A stretch of DNA of 64,000 nt from Hominimerdicola alba 8 (GTDB lineage: Bacteria > Bacillota > Clostridia > Oscillospirales > Ruminococcaceae). Within the stretch, counting starts at the first letter, position 1. Every line of letters starts with the position of its first letter. The stretch lies in contig NZ_ADKM02000130.1 in the NCBI RefSeq assembly GCF_000178155.2, positions 124,001-188,000 of the forward strand, in the 5' to 3' direction. The position numbers and the translations under genes were made by a program. The notes beneath the pieces were generated by a model, which did no database searches, was not told the origin of the DNA, and saw only the letters and a list, made by a program, of their open reading frames with translations. Positions 42,583-51,921 of the stretch are shown one piece after another.

Positions 42583-45321
42583 TTATGAATTACTAAGCCC
42601 CGTGTTTTCGGCAGATCTTAATTTGGTAAAGGTGATGCTTCGCATATCAAGTCCGCCAAGACCAAAATGCAGTCGGAAGATGGTGTATCTTGAGAATAGA
42701 GGCATTTCATCTATGGTGAAGGTGACAGGTTCGCCGCCTGTGCCGTTCCAGGTGAATGTGCCCCATGCCGTGCCCATGCTGAATACGGTGACAGGCATCT
42801 GCGCTAACTCGCTCTGTGTCGAACTTGCGGTTATCTCCATGCGGTACTGACCCAGCTGTGTGACATCAAGGGTAAAGCTGTAGTCAAGGTTTCTCGCAGT
42901 TTTAACAGCGGTCATGTCGATGGTCAGTCCGCCGTCAAGGGTGAATACCCTCTCAGCCGCACCGTCATCGACAGTTTCGGCAGGTTTGTTTATCACTTCG
43001 ACTGTTTCGTCACTGCCTGTCACACGCTTCATGGCATGCGTGCCGAGAATAAAGGAAAGCACGTTCCTCGCCGCACGCTGGAGTTCAGCGCGTCTAAGTT
43101 CGCCATTTTCAAGGGAAGCCGCCACATTGTCGGTGTGCTTGCCGCCGTCAGCGCAAACCATGTAGACATCGTTCTGTGCCCTTACCATCGCGGCGAAGTT
43201 GTCCTTGTCAGGTTTACAGCCCCTGTCGTTGATGTTTGCCCACCAGTCGGTCATGGTAAAGCCTGTAAAGCCCCACTCGTGGCGGAGTATCGTGGTGTTC
43301 AGGTCGATGCTTCCCGCAGTCCACAGGTCGTTGACCTTGCCGTAGGTGGTCATTATGGACTTTGCGCCGCCCTCTTTGACAGCTATCTCAAAGCCTCTCA
43401 GGTATATCTCCCTCAGCGCCCTTTCGCTGACTGCCGAGTCAAGGAAATGCCTGTTTGTTTCCTGATTGTTGCCGCAGAAATGCTTTATCGTGCCCTCAAC
43501 GCCGACACTGTGCAGACCTTTCAGTTCTGCCGCCGCCATTTTGCCCGTGAGGAACGGGTCTTCCGAGAAATACTCGAAGTTTCTGCCGTTCAGCGGGTGA
43601 CGGTGTATATTCATTCCGGGACCCAGCAGGCAGTCTACCTTGTTGGCACGCATCTCAAGACCCGTCATCGTGAACAGTTCAGTCAGCAGCGGCTTGTTGA
43701 AGGTTGCCGCGATAAGTGTGCCGTTGGGCAGGCTGAAAGCCTTTGTGCCAACATCAAGGCGCATGCCCGAAGGTCCGTCCGAACAACAGCCCGCAGGCAC
43801 TTTCCGTTCAGCAAGCCTGTCTGAAACACCGCCGAAAGCCGCCGCCGTACCGGGTGTGACCTTAGGCGAACACATTCCCTCACCGCGCACAAGGCAGTTG
43901 AGGTCATTGTCATCAAGCTGTGCGATGAAGCTGTCAAGGTCGTTCCTGCCCTCAGCCACATCGGCAAGTGTGATGCCCTTGTCACCAGACTGTGTTATCT
44001 CTTCGGGCATGAACTGAAGTCTTCTCGCCTTTTCGTCCACCTTTGACATGGGAACTTTTTTGTACGCAAGACCGTTTTCGGTGCGCACCATGCGCTCAAA
44101 CTCAGTCACAGGTGCAAGTGCCTGTTCAAGCTGTTCTATGACGATATCTTCCGCCGCCGTGAAGCTGTATACTTTCTTTGCAGACCTGACATCACTGCCC
44201 GCATAGATGTTATACTCTCCCGCTTCCATCACCCATGCGTAAGCGCCGCTGTCATCGTATGAAGCCATACTGCGGCTGTCAATGTCAATATCGAGCGTAC
44301 ACTCTTCGCCTGCCGCCAGCAGGGGAGTTTTCTCAAACCCGCACAGCACTCTTGCCGCCTTGCCCAGCCTGCCGTTCGGGGCTTCGATGTATACCTGCAC
44401 GACTTCCTTGCCCGCGCAGCTGCCGATGTTTTTCACTTTAGCTGTGAGTTTTACCCCCTCAGCACCGCCGACTGCTTCCGCAGTTATCTCAAAGTCGGTG
44501 TAGCTTAGTCCAAAGCCGAAAGGATAGCGCACCTTGTCTTTGGCGAAAGTTTCAAAGTACCTGTATCCCACGAAGATATCTTCGGCGTAGAAATTGCGGT
44601 CACGGTCATGGAAATTCTTGTCAGATGGGTAGTCAGCAATATCGAACGCTATAGTATCGGGCAGTTTGCCGCTGGGCGAAACTTCTCCCAGCAGTACCTT
44701 AGCCGCACCTGTGCCGCCCGTCATGCCGCCCTGCCAGAGGTACATCACACCATCGGGCGAGAATTCGTCCACAAAGCCCATGTCGATGATATTGCCCACA
44801 TTCAGCAGAACAGCCATTTTCTTAAAGTGCTTCCTGACAGTGCGAAGCATATCCTTTTCGGCATCGGTCAGCAGATACGAACCCGCTTTACAGCTGTTGT
44901 CCTGTTCTTCGCCCGCAGTCCTGCCTATCACGCAAAGCGCGGCATCGGAAGTTTCAGCCGCCTCAGCCGCCAGTTCGTCACTAAGCGGCATCTCCTGCTG
45001 ACACCAGGGTTCGCCGCCCCAGCCCTCGCCGTAGTCGTAGGGGTGTTCAGCCACCCAGTCACGGTAGGTCTTAAGGACTTTTCCGTTCAGCTTTGCGCCC
45101 GCCTCCAGCAGACCGTCAACTATGCCCGTCACCTTAGCCACGTTGACCATTCCGCCCGAACCTGTGCCGCTTTTGTAGTAGTCCAGCTGTATCCGCCCGA
45201 AAACGGATATCTCGCTGTTTTTGTCCAGCGGCAGAACGCCGTCATTTTTCAGCAGTACAGCGCCCTCAGCGTTGACCTCTGCGGCTTTTTCGAGATATTT
45301 GTTCCAGTCGAGTATTGCCAT
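42583..45321 (-). CDS. Beta-glucosidase, glycoside hydrolase family 3, permuted domain order
   Basis: 912 residues, cytoplasmic. The domain order is reversed compared with most GH3 enzymes. The alpha/beta sandwich normally at the C-terminus comes first (about 1-270, with GAVLLKNDGVLPL and RYPFGFGLSYTDF), then a fibronectin-like domain. The TIM barrel follows (about 470-800) with KHFCGNNQETNR and the nucleophile Asp691 in GFTMTDWW. A beta domain ends the protein. Reversed order is known from Ruminococcus beta-glucosidases. It would hydrolyse cellobiose or other beta-glucosides. The last two residues (NS) and the stop are family C heptamer sequence. Confidence 0.92.
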   Translation of the reverse strand: MAILDWNKYLEKAAEVNAEGAVLLKNDGVLPLDKNSEISVFGRIQLDYYKSGTGSGGMVNVAKVTGIVDGLLEAGAKLNGKVLKTYRDWVAEHPYDYGEGWGGEPWCQQEMPLSDELAAEAAETSDAALCVIGRTAGEEQDNSCKAGSYLLTDAEKDMLRTVRKHFKKMAVLLNVGNIIDMGFVDEFSPDGVMYLWQGGMTGGTGAAKVLLGEVSPSGKLPDTIAFDIADYPSDKNFHDRDRNFYAEDIFVGYRYFETFAKDKVRYPFGFGLSYTDFEITAEAVGGAEGVKLTAKVKNIGSCAGKEVVQVYIEAPNGRLGKAARVLCGFEKTPLLAAGEECTLDIDIDSRSMASYDDSGAYAWVMEAGEYNIYAGSDVRSAKKVYSFTAAEDIVIEQLEQALAPVTEFERMVRTENGLAYKKVPMSKVDEKARRLQFMPEEITQSGDKGITLADVAEGRNDLDSFIAQLDDNDLNCLVRGEGMCSPKVTPGTAAAFGGVSDRLAERKVPAGCCSDGPSGMRLDVGTKAFSLPNGTLIAATFNKPLLTELFTMTGLEMRANKVDCLLGPGMNIHRHPLNGRNFEYFSEDPFLTGKMAAAELKGLHSVGVEGTIKHFCGNNQETNRHFLDSAVSERALREIYLRGFEIAVKEGGAKSIMTTYGKVNDLWTAGSIDLNTTILRHEWGFTGFTMTDWWANINDRGCKPDKDNFAAMVRAQNDVYMVCADGGKHTDNVAASLENGELRRAELQRAARNVLSFILGTHAMKRVTGSDETVEVINKPAETVDDGAAERVFTLDGGLTIDMTAVKTARNLDYSFTLDVTQLGQYRMEITASSTQSELAQMPVTVFSMGTAWGTFTWNGTGGEPVTFTIDEMPLFSRYTIFRLHFGLGGLDMRSITFTKLRSAENTGLSNS

Positions 45322-45424
45322 AGGTTTTCCCCCCTATAATTCTAAACTTTCTATTGTTGATAATTGCATAGCACCGCCCGCCGCGAAATAGGTCACAGCG
45401 GAACAGCTTTGCTTTTATTTACTC

Positions 45425-45521
45425 GGTCATCCCGCTGACACACCACAAAAACAGCGTTCTTACAGAACTTAAGGTGGCTGCTGCATATTCTTTTTTACCG
45501 CTTTTTCAGCCGTTGTGCCGA
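45425..45521 (+). repeat. Family B repeat, copy 4 (right end diverged)
   Basis: GGTCATCCCGCTGACACACC, the core ACAGAACTTAAGGTG, ending near CCGTTGTGCCG. It lies in the 380-base interval between the GH3 and pyrF genes, which holds no gene. Confidence 0.82.
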
Positions 45522-45564
45522 CATAACAGCGAACGTTCATTATTATGCCCGCTGAAAGGCTGTT

Positions 45565-45668
45565 TATAGCAATCCGCCTTATAATTCAGACAAAATCCAG
45601 TCACAAGACCCATAAATCCCAGCTTTTGCGACTGGATTTTGTGAATTTAAAAAGTTGGATTGCTATAG
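45565..45668 (+). repeat. Family A hairpin repeat, copy 6
   Basis: A full-length 104 bp copy with TATAGCAATCC and GGATTGCTATAG ends. Confidence 0.93.
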
Positions 45669-45701
45669 TCCGCTGTTTCAGCGTGATGACCATATTTCTG
45701 C

Positions 45702-46637
45702 TTATTCGGGGAATGCGATCCTCGGCAGATAGGAGATTATATCCTCTTTCATGCGGATAACTTCTCTTCTTGCGGCTTTTGCGAAATCGTGTTCATCGCA
45801 CTCTTCTTTCTTGTATGCGCACATAACACCTCTCGAAGAGTTTACTATCGCGCCAAGACCGTTCTTGTCAAAGCCCTTGCTGACACCCTCAGCGCCGCCG
45901 CCCTGTGCGCCGTAACCCGGTACAAGGAAGAATGTGTGAGGCAGTGCCGCCCTCATCTCAGCCAGCTGTTCGGGATATGTTGCGCCCACAACTGCACCGA
46001 CACCGCTGTAGCCGTATTTGCCCATGACCTCAGTGCCCCACTTCTCGCACATGTCGCCCATTGTGGCATATACGGTCTTGTCGCCTATTTTAAGGTCCTG
46101 AAGTTCGCCCGATGACTTGTTTGAAGTCTTTACCAGCACGAAGATGCCCTTGTCATACAGCTTGCACTGTTCCAGCAGAGGGTTTATGCCGTCCGAACCC
46201 AGATAGCCGTTTACAGTCAGCGCATCAGCACCGAAAGCCTCTATCTTCTCGCCGCCCACATCAGTCAGACCCAGATGCGCCGCCGCATAAGCCTCCATAG
46301 TTGCGCCGATGTCGTTGCGCTTGCCGTCAGTCATTACGAACATGCCTTTTTCCTTAGCGTACTGAATGGTCTTGTAAAGTGTCTTAACGCCCTCGTAGCC
46401 GTACATCTCGTAGTAAGCAGCCTGCGGCTTTATAGCGGGGCAGATGTCGTGTATCTCATCTATGATGCACTTGTTGAACTCCAGTATAGCCTTAGCCGCC
46501 GCTTTCAGTGTGCGGTCATATTTCTTGAACTTCTTTTCCTTGATGAATTCGGGCACATACTCCAGCTTAGGGTCAAGTCCTACCACCGAAGGGTTCTGTG
46601 TTTTAACTATGTTTTCAATAAGTCTGTCCATTGACAT
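45702..46637 (-). CDS. pyrF: Orotidine 5'-phosphate decarboxylase (PyrF type 2)
   Basis: 311 residues, longer than the classical ~230-residue form, as is typical of subfamily 2. It decarboxylates OMP to UMP, the last step of the pathway. Motifs: VVGLDPKLEYVP near the N-terminus, IKPQAAYYE, and the catalytic VMTDGKRNDIGAT (DxKxxD). GGAGG lies 8 bases before ATG 46637. It is separated from pyrKD by about 7 kb of unrelated genes. Confidence 0.94.
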   Translation of the reverse strand: MSMDRLIENIVKTQNPSVVGLDPKLEYVPEFIKEKKFKKYDRTLKAAAKAILEFNKCIIDEIHDICPAIKPQAAYYEMYGYEGVKTLYKTIQYAKEKGMFVMTDGKRNDIGATMEAYAAAHLGLTDVGGEKIEAFGADALTVNGYLGSDGINPLLEQCKLYDKGIFVLVKTSNKSSGELQDLKIGDKTVYATMGDMCEKWGTEVMGKYGYSGVGAVVGATYPEQLAEMRAALPHTFFLVPGYGAQGGGAEGVSKGFDKNGLGAIVNSSRGVMCAYKKEECDEHDFAKAARREVIRMKEDIISYLPRIAFPE

Positions 46638-46687
46638 GTCAAATTCCTCCTTGGTTCAATTATTTCCGTTGTATATTGGTGATGAGC

Positions 46688-47095
46688 TCAGTACGGATAT
46701 ATCCCCACCTTTTCGCAGGGAAAAGAGAACCTCACCATATCTCCGATATTTATCCTGCCGCGTTCGCTCACTGCAAGCATTTCAAGCCCGTCAGGGGAAA
46801 AACGCAGATACAGCACCGCACCGTCCCCGTCCTCTTCTATATCCTCGCATACCGCCGTAAATGTGTCCGTGGTGCCGTCGGTCGAAAATGAAGCACGCTT
46901 ACCCTCAACAACGGCTATCTCGGTTATATCCGTATCTTCATTCCCGCCGAATGTGAACTCTATCCCGTAAGTGCCGTCCTTTATCGGCGCCTCATCGAAG
47001 TGCCATATGCCGCACACTTTCCCAAGTCCGTTACGGGCAGTTACTATCGTACTGCCGTTTACCTCCTTCACATCTGTAAGGAAAACGTTCATCAC
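46688..47095 (-). CDS. Hypothetical beta-rich protein
   Basis: 135 residues, acidic, apparently all beta (VCGIWHFDEAPIKDGTYGIEF, AVLYLRFSPDGLEM). No signal peptide or known motif. Its ATG overlaps the stop of the upstream frame by 4 bases, so it depends on translation of that partly broken gene. Confidence 0.6.
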   Translation of the reverse strand: MMNVFLTDVKEVNGSTIVTARNGLGKVCGIWHFDEAPIKDGTYGIEFTFGGNEDTDITEIAVVEGKRASFSTDGTTDTFTAVCEDIEEDGDGAVLYLRFSPDGLEMLAVSERGRINIGDMVRFSFPCEKVGIYPY

Positions 47096-47469
47096 AGCAC
47101 CTCTTTCAGCCTGCCGTCATCGGGGTCGCACCAATGAGGTATGCCCATTTCGTCCGGCAATGCTTCAATCCCGTCAAGCAGATATCTCATCTCAAATCTG
47201 CGGTACTCAGCCACACGTTCAAATTCTCCGCTCTCAAACACTGCCCAGAACATTGCAGGCAGTTCCGCCCCGCGAAAAAAGCTGTCGATGCGTCTGTCGT
47301 TCTGCGCCTTTATGAATGCTTCCATGACCTCAGCTTCGGGTATGTGAGGATAATGGATAAAGCCCTCCTACGAACAGCACATAGCCTTTCCGACTATAAC
47401 GCATTCGGCATGGTCAAAAAGGTATCTGCCGCCATTCTCCTGCGCCGGCAGATGGAAAGCCGTTATCAT
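47092..47469 (-). pseudogene. Hypothetical protein gene interrupted by an in-frame TAG
   Basis: From ATG 47469 (MITAFHLPAQENGGRYLF) the frame runs 33 codons to a TAG at 47368-47370. It continues in the same frame (EGFIHYPHIPEAEV) into MEAFIKAQNDRR and on to the stop at 47092, about 125 codons in all. The sequence before and after the TAG reads as one protein, and GAGGTGAG lies upstream of the first ATG. An internal ATG at 47325 with GAGGT could still give the last 77 residues. A nonsense mutation or a base error is the simplest explanation. Confidence 0.6.
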
Positions 47470-47482
47470 AAGTGCCGTATAC

Positions 47483-48250
47483 TCACCTCAGCGTGGTGTT
47501 ATCGGGCAGGTTTTTCTGCGTGCTTTCGCTGTCTGTGTGGTTCATATTGTTCAATTCGTTGAGATACCCGCCTGTTATTATGCCCGATGGCAGAGCGATT
47601 ATCGCAATGCCGAACAGTGATGACAGCATCGTGACCACCCGTCCAAGTGTCGTTGTGGGGTAGATGTCGCCGTAGCCCACCGTTGTCAGCGAAACTGTCG
47701 CCCAGTAGACCGCGTCAAAGAAATTCCCGAAAGAATCAGGCTCGACATTGAATATTACCAGCGCCGAAAGCATTATGTAGGCGCACGCGAGTGTCGCCAC
47801 AGCGGTCAGCGCCTTGTGTTCACGTTTCAGTACGTTCACCAGTATCATCAGGTTTTTTGAATACCTGAGCATCTTCGCCGCCCTGAATACCCTGAAAGTC
47901 CTTGTCAGCCTGAGTATTTTAAGCAGTCTGAAACCGTCGTTGAGAAACGAGAAAAACGGCAGTATCGCCAGCAGGTCTATCACCGCCATCGGCGTGAACG
48001 GGTAGATGAAAAACGCCGCAGGTGCTTTTATTTTCAGTTTCAGGTCAGCTGTGATGAAGCGCAGTATGTAATCGACCATGAATATCACCGTCGAAACAAG
48101 GTCAATGACCTCGAATGCGGTGTTCGTAGACTTGAAAGCCAGCGGCACAAGGCTTATGACTATCACGAAAAGCATCACGCCGTCATAGATGTCGCTTGCC
48201 TTGTTCTCTTCACTGATGACTTCGATTATGTCGAATAGTTTCTTTCTCAT
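47483..48250 (-). CDS. Voltage-gated-type potassium channel
   Basis: 255 residues with six membrane segments. A basic S4-like helix (LLKILRLTRTFRVFRAAKML) is followed by the pore loop with the K+ selectivity filter TVGYGD. It forms a tetramer in the membrane and passes K+. There is no C-terminal RCK domain, and the short tail is polar. Its stop lies 14 bases before the start of the interrupted gene, so they may share a message. Confidence 0.9.
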   Translation of the reverse strand: MRKKLFDIIEVISEENKASDIYDGVMLFVIVISLVPLAFKSTNTAFEVIDLVSTVIFMVDYILRFITADLKLKIKAPAAFFIYPFTPMAVIDLLAILPFFSFLNDGFRLLKILRLTRTFRVFRAAKMLRYSKNLMILVNVLKREHKALTAVATLACAYIMLSALVIFNVEPDSFGNFFDAVYWATVSLTTVGYGDIYPTTTLGRVVTMLSSLFGIAIIALPSGIITGGYLNELNNMNHTDSESTQKNLPDNTTLR

Positions 48251-48333
48251 TTTATCTCCGACCTGCGTATAAACATTCTCCCCGCCGCAGCAGGGAGAGT
48301 TTTCTTTTATATTTGTTTTTTACGAACAGTCCG

Positions 48334-49608
48334 TCACAGGCTGTATACTACCTTGCCGCGACAAATGGTGTACATATTCCGTCCCCTCAGATGTTCTCCC
48401 TTGAACACTGTGTTCTTGCTCTTTGAGTTCAGTTCTTCGGGTATTACTTCCCACTCATAGTCGGGGTCGAATATACAGAGGTCGCATCTTTCACCGACAG
48501 CTATCTTTATCGGTTCAAGACCCAGTATCTTTCTGGGATTGACACTCATTACCTCTACCAGCTTGTCAAGGCTCAGTTTGCCTGTGTGGTACAGCTGTGT
48601 CAGCGTCACTGCCAGCGAAGTTTCAAGCCCCACAACGCCGTTGGGCGCTTTCTCAAAATCAGCCTTTTCCTCAGCCGAATGCGGTGCGTGGTCGGTGATT
48701 ATGCAGTCGATAGTGCCGTCAAGCAGTGCTTCTTCGACAGCCTGCCTGTCTCGCTCAGTCCTCAGCGGGGGCGACATGCGGTAGTCTGCATCGCGGCTGA
48801 GAAGTTTTTCGTCAGTGTAGGTGAAGTAGTGCGGCGCGGTTTCGCAGGTGACTTTCACGCCGTCACGCTTTGCCGCCCTTATGATATTCACCGAACCCCA
48901 TGTGGAAACGTGGCAGATGTGTATGCGTGCATCACAGCTCATCGCGAGGGTTATCTCGCGGGCGGTTATGCTGTCCTCGCTGGCTCTGTCCATACCTTTT
49001 ACGCCCAGCTTCTCGGAAACTTCGCCCTTGTTGATTATACCGCCGTTGATTATCTTAAGGTCTTCACAGTGCGATGTGATGATAAGCCCGTTGACGTTTG
49101 AAAGTTCCAGCGCCCGACGCATCAGCTCTGCATTCTCGACAGGTCTGCCGTCATCTGAAATAGCGGTGATGCCTGCCTTTTTCAGCGCTTCATAGTCGCA
49201 CAGTTCTTCGCCCTTCATGCCCTTTGTGACAGTTGCGTAGGGTATAACATCTATGCCTGTCTTTTTCGCCTTGTCAAAGACATACTCCACCAGTTCGGGC
49301 GAGTCGATGGGCGGTTTGGTATTGGGCATGCAGGCAACCCCTGTGAAACCGCCTGCCTTAGCCGCATTCGCGCCCGTGATGATGTCCTCTTTGTAGGTCA
49401 GTCCCGGGTCACGGAAATGTACGTGCATATCGAACAGACCGGGCACTGCACAAAGCCTGCCCTTGCCGTCGATGACTCTTGTTTTTTCCTCAGGTTCAAT
49501 ATCTGCGCTGATGGCGGTTATCACACCGCCATCGACTGCTATATCCGTAATGCTGTCCAGCCCGCACTGAGGGTCGCAGGCGCGGACATTTTTTATAAGT
49601 ATCTCCAT
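48334..49608 (-). CDS. pyrC: Dihydroorotase
   Basis: 424 residues that cyclise carbamoyl-aspartate to dihydroorotate. This is the class I amidohydrolase type: zinc ligands in DMHVHFRDPG, HCED, ICHVST and the catalytic Asp in IITDHAPH. The A of its ATG is the last base of the upstream stop (TAATG), giving tight coupling to the preceding membrane protein gene. Confidence 0.95.
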   Translation of the reverse strand: MEILIKNVRACDPQCGLDSITDIAVDGGVITAISADIEPEEKTRVIDGKGRLCAVPGLFDMHVHFRDPGLTYKEDIITGANAAKAGGFTGVACMPNTKPPIDSPELVEYVFDKAKKTGIDVIPYATVTKGMKGEELCDYEALKKAGITAISDDGRPVENAELMRRALELSNVNGLIITSHCEDLKIINGGIINKGEVSEKLGVKGMDRASEDSITAREITLAMSCDARIHICHVSTWGSVNIIRAAKRDGVKVTCETAPHYFTYTDEKLLSRDADYRMSPPLRTERDRQAVEEALLDGTIDCIITDHAPHSAEEKADFEKAPNGVVGLETSLAVTLTQLYHTGKLSLDKLVEVMSVNPRKILGLEPIKIAVGERCDLCIFDPDYEWEVIPEELNSKSKNTVFKGEHLRGRNMYTICRGKVVYSL

Positions 49609-50171
49609 TATCTCCTGTTGTTCATTCTCTGTTCTGCCTTTTCGTCACCGTTGAATTCCTTAACGGTTCTGGTCCATTTACAGTAGTAAACATCTTCGTC
49701 ATCATTTGACATGATGAACTTGCAGGAACCCTCTGCGTTCATGATCTCCTCACGTTCAGTGCTGGACAGGAAAGTCCAGCCCTTGTCACTGTAAGGCTCA
49801 TCTACCTCCAGATCCCTGTAGGTTATCTCTGCGAACAGCTTGAGTTTTTCGCCCATGTCGTAGGACTCATCTCTCTCCTTGTTGGGCATGATAAGCAGTT
49901 TGATCTTGCCTGCGTCCTCATTTACCTTGAAATAGCCCTCTGCATAGACATGGTCTTCATCACTCAGCTGTACCATCTTGAACTGACCGCTCTGGTCAAA
50001 GTAGAACTTCATGTCCTCATCTTCATCTGTCCAGTAGCCTAGTATCAGCTTTCTTGAATCACTGCCTTTTTCCTGACTGGGCTTGCTGAACACATATGTG
50101 CATACGAATATTCCGCACACCACGAAGATGACGAACAATACGCCCAGAAAACCTGAGATAAACTTCTTCAT
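49608..50171 (-). CDS. Small membrane-anchored protein, unknown
   Basis: 187 residues. The N-terminal membrane helix (about 5-28) is followed by an acidic beta-rich outer domain with LGYWTDEDEDMKFYFDQSG, a pattern seen in small lipocalin-like or META-type domains that test folding or stress. Its stop is fused to the pyrC start. GGAGG lies 8 bases before ATG. No family assigned. Confidence 0.65.
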   Translation of the reverse strand: MKKFISGFLGVLFVIFVVCGIFVCTYVFSKPSQEKGSDSRKLILGYWTDEDEDMKFYFDQSGQFKMVQLSDEDHVYAEGYFKVNEDAGKIKLLIMPNKERDESYDMGEKLKLFAEITYRDLEVDEPYSDKGWTFLSSTEREEIMNAEGSCKFIMSNDDEDVYYCKWTRTVKEFNGDEKAEQRMNNRR

Positions 50172-50207
50172 GTCAAATTCCTCCGTTTCATTTTATAAGA
50201 TATGTTT

Positions 50208-51872
50208 TTACTTTATTTCCAGCACCGCACCTCTGTTGGCAGAAGTTACCAGTGAAGCGTAGCGTGCAAGATAGCCTGTCTTGATCTTAGGCTCTCTGGG
50301 AGTCCACTTGCTTCTTCTCTCAGCAAGGACTTCGTCTGAAACCTTAAGTTCGATGCTGTGAGCATTGATGTCGATGGCGATGATGTCGCCCTCTTCTACC
50401 AGTGCGATATTGCCGCCCAGCGCAGCTTCGGGGGATACGTGACCGATAGCCGCACCTCTTGTGGCGCCGCTGAAACGTCCGTCGGTTATCAGTGCAACTG
50501 TCGAGCCAAGACCCATGCCCTGTATAGCAGAAGTCGGGTTGAGCATCTCTCTCATGCCGGGACCGCCCTTAGGACCTTCATACCTGATGACAACGACATC
50601 ACCGGGAACTATCTTGCCGCCGCGAATAGCAGTGATAGCCTCTTCCTCGCTGTCGAACACCCTTGCAGGACCTTCGTGCTTGAGCATTTCGGGAGCAACT
50701 GCCGATCTCTTTACAACGCAGGTATCAGGTGCCAGATTGCCCTTAAGTACAGCGATACCGCCGTTAGGCATGAACGGGTCATCGATAGGTCTGATTATTG
50801 AAGTATCCTTATTTACGATGCCTGCGATATTCTCAGCAACAGTCTTGCCTGTGCAGGTCATGCAGTCGGTGTAGATCAGATCCTTCTTAGCAAGTTCGTT
50901 CAGCACTGCATAAACGCCGCCTGCCTCGTTGAGATCTTCCATGTAGGTGTGACCCGCAGGTGCCAGATGGCAGAGGTTCGGTGTCTTCTCGGAGATCTCA
51001 TTTACCAGTTCGAGGTTCAGGTCGATGCCGCACTCGTGAGCGATAGCGGGCAGGTGGAGCATCGAGTTAGTCGAGCAGCCCAGTGCCATATCAGCCGCGA
51101 TAGCGTTTTTGAAAGCCTTTTCGGTCATGATATCGCGTGGACGGATATTCTTTTTCAGCAGTTCCATTACCTGCATACCCGCCTGCTTAGCCAGCTTAAG
51201 TCTTGCAGAGTAAACAGCAGGTATGGTGCCGTTGCCCCTCAGACCCATGCCCAGCACTTCGGTCAGGCAGTTCATGGAGTTTGCAGTGTACATGCCCGAA
51301 CAGGAGCCGCATGACGGACATGCCTTGTCCTCAAATTCCTGTACATCGTCCAGTGTGAAAGTGCCTGCGTTGTAAGAGCCTACAGCCTCGAACATGCTTG
51401 AAAGGGAAGTCTTCTTTCCCTTTACGTGACCTGCCAGCATCGGACCGCCCGAAACGAAAACGGTAGGTACATTTACTCTTGCCGCAGCCATCAGCAGACC
51501 GGGTACGTTCTTGTCGCAGTTGGGCACCATTACCAGCGCATCGAAGTGGTGCGCCAGCGCCATGCACTCGGTAGAGTCAGCTATCAGATCCCTTGTCACC
51601 AGCGAATACTTCATGCCCTGATGACCCATAGCGATACCGTCGCATACAGCGATAGCGGGGAATACCACAGGTGTGCCGCCTGCCATCGCAACGCCCATCT
51701 TTACAGCATCAACGATCTTGTCGATGTTCATGTGTCCGGGTACTATCTCGTTATAAGATGAAACGATACCTACCAGTGGTCTTTCCATCTCTTCCTTAGT
51801 CATGCCCAGTGCATTGAACAATGACCTCTGAGGGGCTTTATCAACACCCTCGCAAAAATAGTTGTTTGACAT
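50208..51872 (-). CDS. ilvD: Dihydroxy-acid dehydratase
   Basis: 554 residues that dehydrate 2,3-dihydroxy acids to the keto acids of valine and isoleucine synthesis. The Fe-S cluster cysteines are in [16 protein letters not shown] and [19 protein letters not shown]. Further conserved blocks are [12 protein letters not shown] and the C-terminal [20 protein letters not shown]. No other ilv gene is in the window, and no T-box leader is evident. A TCACCA/TGGTGA palindrome lies at 51901-51913 just upstream. Confidence 0.96.
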   Translation of the reverse strand: MSNNYFCEGVDKAPQRSLFNALGMTKEEMERPLVGIVSSYNEIVPGHMNIDKIVDAVKMGVAMAGGTPVVFPAIAVCDGIAMGHQGMKYSLVTRDLIADSTECMALAHHFDALVMVPNCDKNVPGLLMAAARVNVPTVFVSGGPMLAGHVKGKKTSLSSMFEAVGSYNAGTFTLDDVQEFEDKACPSCGSCSGMYTANSMNCLTEVLGMGLRGNGTIPAVYSARLKLAKQAGMQVMELLKKNIRPRDIMTEKAFKNAIAADMALGCSTNSMLHLPAIAHECGIDLNLELVNEISEKTPNLCHLAPAGHTYMEDLNEAGGVYAVLNELAKKDLIYTDCMTCTGKTVAENIAGIVNKDTSIIRPIDDPFMPNGGIAVLKGNLAPDTCVVKRSAVAPEMLKHEGPARVFDSEEEAITAIRGGKIVPGDVVVIRYEGPKGGPGMREMLNPTSAIQGMGLGSTVALITDGRFSGATRGAAIGHVSPEAALGGNIALVEEGDIIAIDINAHSIELKVSDEVLAERRSKWTPREPKIKTGYLARYASLVTSANRGAVLEIK

Positions 51873-51900
51873 AATGATTACCTTCTTTATAAATATTTTA

Positions 51901-51913
51901 TCACCAATGGTGA
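51901..51913. promoter_or_regulatory. Palindrome upstream of ilvD
   Basis: TCACCA-A-TGGTGA, 29 bases before the ilvD ATG. A possible operator; no regulator is identified. Confidence 0.35.
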
Positions 51914-51921
51914 AATCTTTT

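Noticed and set aside
47092-47469. TAG read as pyrrolysine or another recoded codon
   Set aside because: No recoding signal or pyrrolysine system is visible, and one isolated TAG is more simply a nonsense mutation or base error.
50208-51921. T-box or branched-chain amino acid attenuator before ilvD
   Set aside because: The space upstream is only about 50 bases and has no leader peptide or T-box sequence.
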